The notes under the pieces were generated by a model, which was given only the letters and a program-made list of their open reading frames with translations, ran no database searches and was not told the origin of the DNA. Source: Scatosoma sp900555925 (GTDB taxonomy: Bacteria; Bacillota; Clostridia; Christensenellales; Borkfalkiaceae). From it: a stretch of DNA of 64,000 bases. Shown here one piece after another: positions 1-8,829 of the stretch. Position numbers and translations under genes: made by a program. The DNA is taken from the NCBI GenBank assembly GCA_959603585.1, contig CAUGYD010000001.1, forward strand, positions 310,001 to 374,000, given 5' to 3'. Each line of letters opens with the position of its first letter. Within the stretch, counting starts at the first letter, position 1.

Positions 1-1746
1 TCCGAAGGAGGAGAACAGCAGAATATCGTCGTGCGTGGAAGATATGAACATCTTTTCCACGTAGTCCTCTTCCTTGGGTTTATGGCCCGTAATGCCCATG
101 CCGCCGCGGTTCTGCGCCTTGTATTCCGAAACGGGAAGGCGCTTGATATACCCCGTATGCGTCAGGGAAATGACCACGTCCTCCCTGTCGATGAGATCCG
201 CCTCCTCGATGGAGCCGTAATCGACGGAAATTTCCGTGCGGCGGGGGGAAGGATAGCGGTTTTTGATATCGATGAGATCACCCCGAATAATCGCCATTAC
301 GCGGCTTTCGTGGGCGAGAATGTCTTTGAGGTCGGCAATCGTCGCTTCCAAAGCCGCCAGCTCTTCCCTGAGCTTTTCCACTTCCAGAGACGTCAATCTT
401 TGCAGGCGCATTTCGAGAATGGCGTTCGCCTGCTTTTCGTCCAGCTCGAACGTTTCCGTCAGCTTTGCGATCGCGACGAATTTATCCGCGGATTCCTTGA
501 TGATCTTGATGACTTCGTCGATGTTCGCCAAAGCGAGCACGAGTCCCGCGACGATATGCGCGCGCTCCTCCGTCTTGTTGAGGTCGTAGCGGGTGCGGCG
601 GGTGATGACGTCTTTCTGATGTTCGAGATAATAGTAGAGAATATCCCTTAAATTGAGCGTCTTGGGCTCCGTTCCGTTCTCGACGAGCGCCAGCATGATA
701 ATGCCGTCGGAGACCTGCAAGTTCGTGCGCTTATAGAGGGTATTCAAAACCACCTGCGCGTTTGCGTCCTTTTTGCACTCGATGACGATGCGCATGCCGT
801 CGCGGTCGGATTCCTCGCGGATGTCGGAAATGCCTTCGAGGCGCTTATCCTTGACCATGTCCGCGATCGTCTTGATGAGCATGGCTTTATTTACCTGATA
901 GGGAATCTCCGTGACGACGATTCTCTGACGGGCGTTCCCGCCCGAGCCGTAGTCCTCTATCTCGCATTTGGAGCGAATGACGATTTTTCCCTGTCCCGTG
1001 CGGTAGGCGTTGCGGATGCCGCTCCGTCCCATGATGATGCCGCCCGTGGGAAAATCGGGCGCGGGAATATACTCCATGAGTTCGTCCACGGTAATGTCGG
1101 GGGTGTCGATCATGGCCACCGTGCCGTCGATGACTTCCGCGAGATTATGGGGCGGAATATTCGTCGCCATGCCGACCGCGATGCCGTCCGAACCGTTCAC
1201 CAAAAGGTTGGGGAAGCGGGAGGGCAGGACGGTGGGTTCCGATTCGTTGCCGTCGAAGTTGGGGATAAAGTCCACCGTTTCCTTGTCGAGGTCTTTGAGC
1301 ATTTCGGCCGCCAGCTTTGAAAGCCTCGCTTCCGTGTAACGCATGGCCGCGGCGGGATCGCCGTCCACGCTGCCGAAGTTGCCGTGTCCGTCCACGAGCG
1401 GGAAATTGATGGTGAAATCTTGCGCGAGGCGCACCAAAGCGTCGTATACGGAGCTGTCGCCGTGAGGGTGATATTTACCGAGCGTGTCACCGACGATTCT
1501 GGCGCACTTGCGGTAGGATTTGTCGTTATACAGCCCCATTTCGTGCATGGAGAACAAAATTCTCCTGTGCACGGGTTTGAGACCGTCGCGCACGTCGGGG
1601 ATCGCCCTCGACTTGTTGACCGCCATGGCGTAGGCGATAAACGAGCGTTTGAGTTCGTTGTCCACCTCCACGTCCAGCATTTTGGTCATGGCGAGCGTTT
1701 TCTTAAATTCCTCGGTTAATTCGGGGCTGGTTTCTTTCTTAGCCAT
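1..1746 (-). CDS. gyrA: DNA gyrase subunit A (C-terminus off the window)
   Basis: This is the breakage-reunion subunit of gyrase, which introduces negative supercoils with GyrB. The visible 582 residues begin MAKKETSPELTEEF and contain the HPHGDSSVYDAL quinolone-pocket segment, with Ser and Asp at the positions where resistance mutations usually fall. The catalytic tyrosine is in AMRYTEARL, near residue 137. The winged-helix and tower segments follow, and the window edge cuts the protein early in the C-terminal beta-pinwheel. The start codon lies 11 bases after the gyrB stop, so the two are surely one operon. The family is usually about 820-880 residues, so roughly a third is missing because of the window edge and not because of damage. 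Confidence 0.97.
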   Translation of the reverse strand, partial: MAKKETSPELTEEFKKTLAMTKMLDVEVDNELKRSFIAYAMAVNKSRAIPDVRDGLKPVHRRILFSMHEMGLYNDKSYRKCARIVGDTLGKYHPHGDSSVYDALVRLAQDFTINFPLVDGHGNFGSVDGDPAAAMRYTEARLSKLAAEMLKDLDKETVDFIPNFDGNESEPTVLPSRFPNLLVNGSDGIAVGMATNIPPHNLAEVIDGTVAMIDTPDITVDELMEYIPAPDFPTGGIIMGRSGIRNAYRTGQGKIVIRSKCEIEDYGSGGNARQRIVVTEIPYQVNKAMLIKTIADMVKDKRLEGISDIREESDRDGMRIVIECKKDANAQVVLNTLYKRTNLQVSDGIIMLALVENGTEPKTLNLRDILYYYLEHQKDVITRRTRYDLNKTEERAHIVAGLVLALANIDEVIKIIKESADKFVAIAKLTETFELDEKQANAILEMRLQRLTSLEVEKLREELAALEATIADLKDILAHESRVMAIIRGDLIDIKNRYPSPRRTEISVDYGSIEEADLIDREDVVISLTHTGYIKRLPVSEYKAQNRGGMGITGHKPKEEDYVEKMFISSTHDDILLFSSFG

Positions 1747-1757
1747 TTTTCACTCCC

Positions 1758-3671
1758 TTAAATATCCAGATCGGTCACGAGGGACGCGTTCTCTTCGATA
1801 AATTTTCTTCTCAATTCGGGATTTTCGCCCATCAGCATGGAGAACATCTGATCGGCCTCCGCGGCGTCCTTCATCGTCACGCGCACCAGCGTCCGCGTCG
1901 CGGGGTTCATCGTCGTATCCCAAAGCTGTTCCTTGCTCATTTCTCCGAGACCTTTGTACCGCTGATATTCCACCTTGCCCGTCGCCTGCGCGTCGTAAGC
2001 AATCTTTTCTTCCTCCGAATAGAGGTATTCCTCCTTGCCCTTGCTGCTCGCCTTATAGAGGGGCGGCAGAGCCGAATACACGTGCCCGTGCTCGATTAAG
2101 GGGCGCATGAAGCGGAACAGGAAGGTAAAGAGCAGTATGCGGATATGCGCGCCGTCCACGTCGGCATCGGTCATGGAGATAATGCGGTCGTAACGGAGCT
2201 TGCTCTCGTCGAAATCGTCCAGAATCCCGCAGCCGAACGCCGTGATCATGGACTTGATTTCCTCGTTTTCGAGCACGCGGTTGAGCCGCACCTTCTCGAC
2301 GTTGAGAATTTTGCCGCGTAAGGGCAGAATGGCCTGGAATCTCCTGTCCCGTCCCTGTTTCGCCGTTCCGCCTGCCGAGTCGCCCTCTACGATATAGATT
2401 TCGCAAAGCTCGCTTCTCCTGTCCGAGCAGTCCGCCAGCTTTCCGGGCAATGTCGTGCTTTCGAGGATTCCCTTGCGCCGCGTCAGATCGCGCGCGTTGC
2501 GCGCGGCGTCCCGCGCCTTCTGCGCGGTGATGCAGCGGAGCACGAGCTCCCGCGCGATCGCAGGATTTTCTTCGAGGAAGGTACCCATGTGCTCGGTCAC
2601 GCATTTATTGACGAAGGCGCGGATGGAGCTGTTGTTCAGCTTGTCCTTGGTCTGGGATTCGAACTGCGCGTTGACGAGCTTGACGGATACGACCGCCGTA
2701 ATCCCCTCGCGCACGTCCTCGCCCGTGAGCTTGTCGTTCTCTTTGAGGACGTTGAGCTTCCTGCCCGCGTCGTTGATGACTTTGGTGAGCGCCATTTTCA
2801 ATCCCTCGACGTGCGTTCCGCCGTCGATGGTGTTGACGTTGTTCGCGTAGCTGTATATGACTTCGTTGTAGCTCTCGTTGTATTGTATCGCCACTTCGCA
2901 GACGGTGTCGCCGTCCGATTCCTCGAAATATACGGGCTCGGGGAAAAGCAGCTCCTCGCGGCTCTTGTTGAGTTCCTCGACGAAAGAACGGATTCCGCCC
3001 TCGTAGCAGAAGGAATCCCGCTTTTCCTGACCGGGACGCTTGTCCTCCAAGGAAATCCTGAGCCCCTTGTTGAGGTAGGCGAGCTCGCGGAGCCGCCCTT
3101 TCAAAGCGTCGTAATTAAAGACGGTAGTCTCGAAAATTTCGTCGTCGGGCATGAAAGTGACCTTCGTGCCCGTGATTTGAGTATCCCCGACGATGGCGAC
3201 CGAGCGCTGCGGCACGCCGCGGTTATAGACCTGTTTATAGATGTGGCCGTTCTGATACACCTCCGCTTCCAGCCATTCGGAGAGCGCGTTGACGGCCTTG
3301 ACGCCGACGCCGTGCAGGCCGCTCGATACCTTATAGCCCGAATCGCCGCCGAATTTGCCGCCCGCGTTGACCTTGGTAAAGACGACTTCCAGCGTGGAAA
3401 TCCCCTCTTTGGGGTGAATGTCCGTGGGAATCCCGCGGCCGTTGTCCGAAACGCTGCAACTGCCGTCCGCGTTCAGAACGACCTCGATGTGCGTGCAATA
3501 TCCCGCAAGCGCTTCGTCTATGGAGTTGTCCACCACTTCGTGCACGAGGTGGTGAAGCCCCTTCGCATCCGTGGACGAAATATACATGCCGGGACGCTTT
3601 CTGATGTGTTCCAGACCGTCCAGAACCTGAATTTGTTCGGCGCCGTATTCGCCCTCAACTCTTTCCGCCAT
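1758..3671 (-). CDS. gyrB: DNA gyrase subunit B
   Basis: This is the ATPase subunit of gyrase (637 residues, the normal length for Gram-positive GyrB). The GHKL ATPase motifs are visible: EVVDNSIDEA, DNGRGIP and GLHGVGVKAVNALS. The TOPRIM block follows with EGDSAGGTAKQGRDRRFQA and the metal-binding DADVDGAHI, and the protein ends with the QRYKGLGEM region that contacts GyrA. The gene is co-transcribed with gyrA downstream. The absence of the long insert typical of E. coli GyrB separates it from gammaproteobacterial forms. ParE is the alternative, but the adjacent gyrA and the overall pattern favour GyrB. Confidence 0.97.
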   Translation of the reverse strand: MAERVEGEYGAEQIQVLDGLEHIRKRPGMYISSTDAKGLHHLVHEVVDNSIDEALAGYCTHIEVVLNADGSCSVSDNGRGIPTDIHPKEGISTLEVVFTKVNAGGKFGGDSGYKVSSGLHGVGVKAVNALSEWLEAEVYQNGHIYKQVYNRGVPQRSVAIVGDTQITGTKVTFMPDDEIFETTVFNYDALKGRLRELAYLNKGLRISLEDKRPGQEKRDSFCYEGGIRSFVEELNKSREELLFPEPVYFEESDGDTVCEVAIQYNESYNEVIYSYANNVNTIDGGTHVEGLKMALTKVINDAGRKLNVLKENDKLTGEDVREGITAVVSVKLVNAQFESQTKDKLNNSSIRAFVNKCVTEHMGTFLEENPAIARELVLRCITAQKARDAARNARDLTRRKGILESTTLPGKLADCSDRRSELCEIYIVEGDSAGGTAKQGRDRRFQAILPLRGKILNVEKVRLNRVLENEEIKSMITAFGCGILDDFDESKLRYDRIISMTDADVDGAHIRILLFTFLFRFMRPLIEHGHVYSALPPLYKASSKGKEEYLYSEEEKIAYDAQATGKVEYQRYKGLGEMSKEQLWDTTMNPATRTLVRVTMKDAAEADQMFSMLMGENPELRRKFIEENASLVTDLDI

Positions 3672-3725
3672 TTTTTAAGCTCCTGTTCGCTTTTCTTTAA
3701 GAAAAGCGGGTTATTTTACCTTCTT

Positions 3726-3734
3726 ATTATACCA
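3726..3734 (-). promoter_or_regulatory. Extended -10 promoter of gyrBA
   Basis: On the minus strand the sequence reads TGG-TATAAT (an extended -10), about 55 bases upstream of the gyrB start. No good -35 hexamer is visible; the upstream part is a T-run. The remaining bases up to 4036 show no convincing gene or repeat on either strand. Confidence 0.55.
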
Positions 3735-4036
3735 CAATCGAAAAAAAAAGTACAGCGTTTTATCCGTTTTTTTCTATCTTTCTTTTCCGCATGGCCCTTT
3801 TAACCCGTTTTTTTGCGTTCAGACGCGTTTTTCAATCGTCTTTGATAAAGTATACGTCCCCCGACGCGGCTCTTTTCTGCGGCGATTTTTTCCGCCTTTA
3901 ACGAAAGGCGGCGTTCGGGAATTTTTTTACGGAAATTGCGGATACTTATATCCGAAAAGCGAAACAAAAAAGCGGCCGCGAAAAAAGCGCGGCGAAAGCG
4001 AAGAAACGAAAACGGTAAAAATACGGGAGGCAAAAC

Positions 4037-4204
4037 ATGAGTATCGACGAAAGAACGACCGCCTGTCAGGGCTGCAAGAAAGAAATCGAAACGGGAAAGG
4101 CATTTTTTTGTCCCGACTGCGGGGAGATCGTCTGCCCCGACTGCGCGAAAAAGAACCGCGGTATGTGCCGACGGTGTTTTTCTCCGCTCGAAAGGTTCAG
4201 CTGA
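4037..4204 (+). CDS. Small eight-cysteine (double zinc ribbon) protein
   Basis: This is a 55-residue protein starting MSIDERTTACQGCKK, preceded by a good ribosome binding site (GGGAGG, six bases before ATG). It contains four CxxC pairs (C10/13, C25/28, C33/36, C44/47) and little else, so it should bind two zinc ions in a treble-clef or B-box-like fold. Its role is unknown; such proteins often bind nucleic acid or protein partners. It stands alone between gyrB (divergent) and an HTH-membrane gene, with a long hairpin 36 bases after its stop. The ordered cysteines and the good ribosome binding site make it a real gene despite its size. Confidence 0.7.
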   Translation: MSIDERTTACQGCKKEIETGKAFFCPDCGEIVCPDCAKKNRGMCRRCFSPLERFS

Positions 4205-4240
4205 AACGAATTTTTCGAGCCGAAAAAACCTTACGCGAAA

Positions 4241-4285
4241 AAAGCGCCTTCGGGTACGGCATTTGTCCGTATCCGGGGGCGCTTT
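4241..4285. terminator. 19-bp hairpin after the eight-cysteine gene
   Basis: Arms 4241-4259 and 4267-4285 pair completely, counting three G-T wobbles, around a 7-base loop. The T-run is on the minus-strand side, so the plus-strand version is a weak terminator; it may act mainly as a transcript-stabilising 3' end. Confidence 0.6.
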
Positions 4286-4364
4286 CTGCCGAAAAGGAGA
4301 AAACTTCCCATAAGAATAGACAAAATCCCACGCCGATTGAGTTTTCTTTTTGTCTCTTTTCCTG

Positions 4365-4370
4365 TATAAT
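4365..4370 (+). promoter_or_regulatory. -10 hexamer upstream of the HTH-membrane gene
   Basis: TATAAT lies 36 bases before the start of the gene at 4406. No consensus -35 is found at 16-18 bases; a TTGAGT at 4337 is too far away (22 bases). Confidence 0.45.
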
Positions 4371-4405
4371 AGGCTCATCAAATCATCAAAGGAGCCGTTA
4401 AAAAA

Positions 4406-5656
4406 ATGGATACGCAAAAGACGGGAGAATTTCTTCGGGCGTTGCGGAAGGCAAAAGGACTTACGCAGGAGGAGGTCGCAGAGCAATTGTTTCTTTCCCC
4501 GAAAACCGTTTCGAGGTGGGAAAGCGGCGCGGGACTTCCCGACATCAATATTATTTCGGGCGTGGCGGCCCTCTACGGCGTCACGGTGGACGAAATCCTG
4601 AAAGGCGAAAAAAAGACGGACAGATCGGAAAACCTGACCGAACAGACAAAAAGACTGAAAAACGACGGCAGAGCGAGAATGATACGGGAAAATCTGCTTA
4701 AAAAATACAACGTATTCTTTATCGTCGCCGTCTCCGTACTCGGATTTTTTCTGCTTCTCGAAATCCTTTTGGGCTTTCTCGTCAATAAATTTGTGGCGCT
4801 CGTGCTCATGCCGCTCGGCATGGCCGCGGCACTGCTCGTCGAAGCGTACGGAAATTCCGAAATCAAACGGATCTCTTCGGAAAACGAAGACGACGCTCTC
4901 GCGGCGGGCATAGAAAAAGCCAAAAAGACGATTCGGAGAAAAAATCTCCTGTTCGCCGATATTTTCGCGGGCGTTCTGTTCCTCTCTCTCGCCCTCGTCG
5001 GAATCATGTTTCCCGCAAACGAAAAAAATATCCGCTTCTTCCCTCTTTACTGCGGAACGTTTACTTTTTACGTCTTTCTCGTTTGTCTTTTGGCAGGTTA
5101 TCTGATTCTCCGCTCCTTTTTCTCGAAATACAGGATACGGGAAAACCGAAACCTCTTTTCCCAAAAACTCTATGCGACGGCGCTCGTCCTGTCCGTCTTT
5201 TCCGCCCTTTTCGCCGCGACGGCCCTCGTTTCCGTTTTTGAACACACCGAATCGCGCGCAGTATGGACCACAGCAGATGTAGTATGGACCGAAGAGGGCG
5301 GGGTATGGTCCGAGGCAACCCGAATGGCGGAAAGCTGGATTTTCCTTCTCTTTTTCGGACTGAAAGAGAGCTTTCTCTGTCGGGGCATCGCCATAGGATT
5401 TTTTGCCGCCGCCTCGGTACTCTTTGCCGTCGGGTGCATAATCAAAAAGCAAAAGGCAGTGTTTTTGCTGTGCGGAACGGTTTTCGGCCTGAGCGCTCCT
5501 TTTATTTCCCTTCTCGACTTTTCCGGAGAATACGCCGCGCTCAATCCCTTAGCGATTTTTGCCGCGCTCGGGAGCGTCGCCTGCGCGATTCTGCTCATCG
5601 TCAACGAGCGGCGCCTGCGCAAACAAAGCGAGAACGAAAAAAGTGACGCGCAGTGA
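4406..5656 (+). CDS. XRE-type HTH regulator fused to a multi-pass membrane domain
   Basis: This 416-residue protein has an N-terminal XRE helix-turn-helix (residues about 6-60: LRKAKGLTQEEVAEQL, then KTVSRWESGAGLPD). After a charged linker come around seven to eight hydrophobic segments (VFFIVAVSVLGFFLLLEIL is the first). Proteins of this plan are common in Clostridia and are thought to be membrane-tethered regulators, but the signal sensed is unknown. A ribosome binding site (AAAGGAG) precedes ATG. Between 5262 and 5315 the DNA carries three near-copies of GTATGGACC, giving a repeated Val-Trp-Thr/Ser motif in an extracellular loop. The gene is monocistronic, with a strong terminator behind it. 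Confidence 0.85.
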   Translation: MDTQKTGEFLRALRKAKGLTQEEVAEQLFLSPKTVSRWESGAGLPDINIISGVAALYGVTVDEILKGEKKTDRSENLTEQTKRLKNDGRARMIRENLLKKYNVFFIVAVSVLGFFLLLEILLGFLVNKFVALVLMPLGMAAALLVEAYGNSEIKRISSENEDDALAAGIEKAKKTIRRKNLLFADIFAGVLFLSLALVGIMFPANEKNIRFFPLYCGTFTFYVFLVCLLAGYLILRSFFSKYRIRENRNLFSQKLYATALVLSVFSALFAATALVSVFEHTESRAVWTTADVVWTEEGGVWSEATRMAESWIFLLFFGLKESFLCRGIAIGFFAAASVLFAVGCIIKKQKAVFLLCGTVFGLSAPFISLLDFSGEYAALNPLAIFAALGSVACAILLIVNERRLRKQSENEKSDAQ

Positions 5657-5709
5657 TGTTTTTTCCGTCCGACGGAACGCAAAAGAGAGAAATTTTCCCT
5701 GCGGCTGCA

Positions 5710-5748
5710 AACCGCGGCGGCCTTTTTCAGAAGCCGCCGCGGTTTTTT
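5710..5748 (+). terminator. Intrinsic terminator
   Basis: A 12-bp GC-rich stem (5710-5721 with 5733-5744) is followed by six T on the plus strand and ends the HTH-membrane gene. Confidence 0.85.
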
Positions 5749-5816
5749 ACTCGAAAAAGTCGGTTAAACTGTTAAAATTTTCTTCTTTCAAAAGATTTGC
5801 GAAAAATTTATACAAG

Positions 5817-6299
5817 TCAGCCTTTCTTATGGTCTGAAAAATATTCTTCCAAGACTTTTATGCTCTCTTCCCGCAGGACGCCCGAAGTAACCCGCGGCCG
5901 CCAAAAGGAATTCTTGAATACCGTTTCACAGCAGCCGTTTCCTTCGTTTCCGAGAATGTGTTCCAGATCCGCGTTGCCCGCGCCGTATACCAGACGCCCC
6001 AGCTTTACCCAGACGAGCGCGCCGCTGCACATAAAGCACGGCTCACAGCTGGAATACAGCGTATATTCTTTGAGGTCCGCGATCCCCGTCTTCGCGCAGA
6101 AATCCCGAATCAGTCCCATTTCGGCGTGAAAAGTGGGGTCGTGCTCCGTGTAAATCCGATTTTCGCTCTCGAAAACGATCTCTCCGCCTTTGACGAGCAC
6201 CGCGCCGAACGGTTCGTTTCCGCGGCGCACCGCCGAACGGGAAAGCTCTATCGCCCGTTTCATAAAAATTTCGTCTTGTATCGTCATTTCTTCTTCCAT
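5817..6299 (-). CDS. Nucleoside/guanine deaminase family protein
   Basis: This is a zinc-dependent deaminase of the cytidine/deoxycytidylate fold (160 residues). The zinc and proton-shuttle site is seen as HAEMGLIRDF followed by CEPCFMCSGALVW. CEPC resembles bacterial guanine deaminase (GuaD) and related nucleoside deaminases more than TadA, which usually has LEPC. It could still edit tRNA, so the exact substrate is open. The reading frame offers two starts, MEEEM; neither has a perfect ribosome binding site, and the second (residue 5) fits the family start equally well. It sits ahead of dus on the opposite side of a 94-base gap, both on the minus strand. Confidence 0.8.
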   Translation of the reverse strand: MEEEMTIQDEIFMKRAIELSRSAVRRGNEPFGAVLVKGGEIVFESENRIYTEHDPTFHAEMGLIRDFCAKTGIADLKEYTLYSSCEPCFMCSGALVWVKLGRLVYGAGNADLEHILGNEGNGCCETVFKNSFWRPRVTSGVLREESIKVLEEYFSDHKKG

Positions 6300-6393
6300 T
6301 TGTTTTGCGTTTATCCTTTGCAGGCTTTCGCCCGTCTTTATGATTTTCTCCGCCTTTCCGCCGTTATCCCGCGTTTGATTTTTCGCCTTCTCA

Positions 6394-7335
6394 TTACCGC
6401 GGAAAAATTTCCCGCACGACGGAAAGCACTTCCTCGGGAGAAGCGCAGGAAAACAGGCGTTCCTTATACGTCGCCGCGCCGCGTATTCCCTTGATGTAAA
6501 ACACGACCATTTTCCGCATGAACACCGTCGTGAAACGCTCGTCGAAAACCTTTCTCGTCTCCGACATCTGCCCTTCGATCATTTCGCGTTTATCCTCCGA
6601 AGGGGAGCCCGTAAACGCGCAGAAAATCTGCGGGTCGGACAGCGCCGCGCGCGCGATCATGATTCCGTCCGCGCCCGTTTCGTCCATGAGCTTTTCTCCG
6701 TCGGAAACGGAAAATACCCCGCCGTTGGCGATGACGGGAATTTTCACGGCCGATTTCGCCGCGGCGATCTCCTTAAAATTCACTTCGCCCGAATAATATT
6801 TATCCCGCGTGCGGCCGTGGACGGTCAAAAGCGCGGCCCCCGCGCCTTCCATGCGCTTTGCGAACTCCGCGGAAATCAATTTTTCCCCCGTCACCCCGAT
6901 ACGGAATTTTACCGTCACCGCCTTGCCGCTCTTTACGCATTCCGAGACGATCTTTTCCGCCAGCGACGGATTTTCCAAAAGCGCGCTGCCCTCCCCGTTC
7001 TTATAAATTTTCGGCACGGGACAGCCCATGTTGATGTCGACCACGGGAAAGGGCGCGAGCTCCTCGCTCTCGCAAGCCGCGCGCAGAACGTCGGGCTCGC
7101 TCCCGAAAAGCTGCACCGCGCGCGGCGTTTCGAGCTCGGTCGTATACAGCAGTTCCTTCGTGTTCTCGCTGCCGTATTTCAAGCCCTTCGCACTGACCAT
7201 TTCGGTGAACGCAAACCCCGCGCCGTATTTTTTACAGAGCATGCGGAAAGGATAATTCGTATACCCCGCCAGCGGAGCCAGAAAGACGTTATTTTCCGTC
7301 TCCACGGGGCCGATTTTGATTCTTTTCAGCCTCAT
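6394..7335 (-). CDS. dus: tRNA-dihydrouridine synthase
   Basis: This enzyme uses FMN and NADPH to reduce uridines in tRNA D-loops (313 residues, normal length). The TIM-barrel motifs are visible: APLAGYTNYPFR near the start, DINMGCPVPKI with the catalytic cysteine, TVHGRTRDKYYSG, and PVIANGGVFS with MIARAAL for FMN phosphate binding. The start overlaps the stop of the upstream yabN/mazG-type gene by four bases (ATGA), indicating translational coupling. It most resembles the DusB branch of Firmicutes. Confidence 0.93.
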   Translation of the reverse strand: MRLKRIKIGPVETENNVFLAPLAGYTNYPFRMLCKKYGAGFAFTEMVSAKGLKYGSENTKELLYTTELETPRAVQLFGSEPDVLRAACESEELAPFPVVDINMGCPVPKIYKNGEGSALLENPSLAEKIVSECVKSGKAVTVKFRIGVTGEKLISAEFAKRMEGAGAALLTVHGRTRDKYYSGEVNFKEIAAAKSAVKIPVIANGGVFSVSDGEKLMDETGADGIMIARAALSDPQIFCAFTGSPSEDKREMIEGQMSETRKVFDERFTTVFMRKMVVFYIKGIRGAATYKERLFSCASPEEVLSVVREIFPR

Positions 7336-8753
7336 TCCCCCTTCTCCCCCGCCGCTTTCATCGCCCTGTAATAAGCCTCTTTCTCCTCGTCCGAAAGGGC
7401 GTTGACGTCCTTTCCGTCCGCAAGCACCGCGCTTTCGTATGCCGTAAATCTCCTTTTGATTTTCTTCACCGTATCGAGGAGCGCTTCCTCGCAGTCCGCC
7501 CCGACTTCGCGCCCCAAATTGACGGCGCTCATCAACACGTCGCCGAGTTCCGAAGCGATTTCCTTCTTATCGCCCGCATCCCGCGCCGCTTTCAGTTCGG
7601 AAATTTCCTCGAACAGTTTTTGTTCGGCGCTTTCGTAATCCGCATATCCCCAGCCGCCCTTTTCCACGCGCTTGGCCACCTTCTGCGCCTGCATCAGCGC
7701 GGGAAAAACCTTCGGCACGTCGTTGACCGCGTCCGAAAACGTCTCCTGATGCTTTTCCTTCATCTTGTTCTTTTCCCACACGGACAGCGCGCCCGCCTCT
7801 CCGTCCGCCTTGTCCTTGCCGAAAATGTGCGTGTGACGGGTAATCAGCTTTTCGCAGACTCCCGTCGTGACGTCCGCGAGGTCGAACGAACCGCTCTCCT
7901 CTTTCATCACCGCGTGAAAGACCGCTTGCAGCAAGATGTCCCCCGTCTCTTCCAAAACTTTGTCGTCGTCGCCCGATTCGATGGCGTCCGCCAGCTCGTA
8001 CGCCTCCTCGACGGCGTTCATTTTTATGCTCTCGGGCGTCTGCACCCTGTCCCAAGGACACCCGTCAGGACGACGGAGCCGCTCGACGAGCTCTTTGAGG
8101 TCGGAAAGCGTAAACCGCTTCTTTTCGAGCAGGGGAATACGCTCTACCGCCACCGCCGAATCGTAACCGTAAGCGTTTTGGCGATCGAGTTCGAAGAGTT
8201 TGATTTTTTTCGTTTCTCCGCCGCTTATGTAGAGAACTTCCGTCTCCTCCCCGAATACGTCCGAAAGCCGCAGCTTGACGTCGCCCGCCAAAGCTCGGTC
8301 GTCCATGTCGTACACGACGAGCGGCGCGGGAAGCTCGGGCGTCTCCGCCAGCTCGTACGCAGAAACCGCCGTATAGGAGCACTCCGCAAACCCCGCCGCC
8401 CGCACCAGCGCCGACACGCGGGAAACGCCGTCGATAATCCTGAGCTTTCCCCTCAGCCGACTTTTCAGCGCGCGCACCGAATTGTCTTCGGATGCAGCTC
8501 CGTCCACGCAGTATACCGTCCCGTCGCCCGATTTCGCCACTTCCGCCGCCAGATTCTTGTTCAGCGTGGAAAAACTGCGGCTGCGCTTATACACTTCGTC
8601 GAGGCAGGTATGCTCCACGCCCAGTGCAGCCAGATTCCGATACGAACGGGTGAGCGCCGTCCGCGCAATCACCCGTTTCGCCCCTAAAATCGCCCGTTTT
8701 CCGTTCTCCGTCAAATCGCCTTCTTCCGCTCCCAAGCCGACTACCGTAATCAT
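7332..8753 (-). CDS. Tetrapyrrole-methylase-like / MazG NTP pyrophosphohydrolase fusion (YabN type)
   Basis: This 473-residue two-domain protein resembles Bacillus YabN. Residues 1-220 look like a SAM-dependent tetrapyrrole methylase fold (ITVVGLGAEEGDLT at the start) and are degenerate relative to true methylases. Residues 225-470 hold two MazG repeats, the first with RLRRPDGCPWDRVQT, EEAYELADAI and EETGDILLQ, which bind magnesium and hydrolyse NTPs. The likely role is house-cleaning of aberrant nucleotides. It is translated together with dus (4-base overlap). A good AAAGGA ribosome binding site precedes ATG. In other Firmicutes yabN also sits near spoVB-like genes, as here. Confidence 0.9.
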   Translation of the reverse strand: MITVVGLGAEEGDLTENGKRAILGAKRVIARTALTRSYRNLAALGVEHTCLDEVYKRSRSFSTLNKNLAAEVAKSGDGTVYCVDGAASEDNSVRALKSRLRGKLRIIDGVSRVSALVRAAGFAECSYTAVSAYELAETPELPAPLVVYDMDDRALAGDVKLRLSDVFGEETEVLYISGGETKKIKLFELDRQNAYGYDSAVAVERIPLLEKKRFTLSDLKELVERLRRPDGCPWDRVQTPESIKMNAVEEAYELADAIESGDDDKVLEETGDILLQAVFHAVMKEESGSFDLADVTTGVCEKLITRHTHIFGKDKADGEAGALSVWEKNKMKEKHQETFSDAVNDVPKVFPALMQAQKVAKRVEKGGWGYADYESAEQKLFEEISELKAARDAGDKKEIASELGDVLMSAVNLGREVGADCEEALLDTVKKIKRRFTAYESAVLADGKDVNALSDEEKEAYYRAMKAAGEKGE

Positions 8754-8829
8754 GAAATCCTTTCTCCTTCTCCTCGGTTCCGAAATGTTCCGCCCGAACA
8801 GGAACGCTCGCGCGGCCTAGCCCGACGCT

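Noticed and set aside
3800..5452. A 550-codon open frame on the minus strand opposite the HTH-membrane gene
   Set aside because: Its composition is arginine/phenylalanine-rich nonsense, and it mirrors a clear HTH and membrane protein on the plus strand plus intergenic DNA; it is an antisense shadow.
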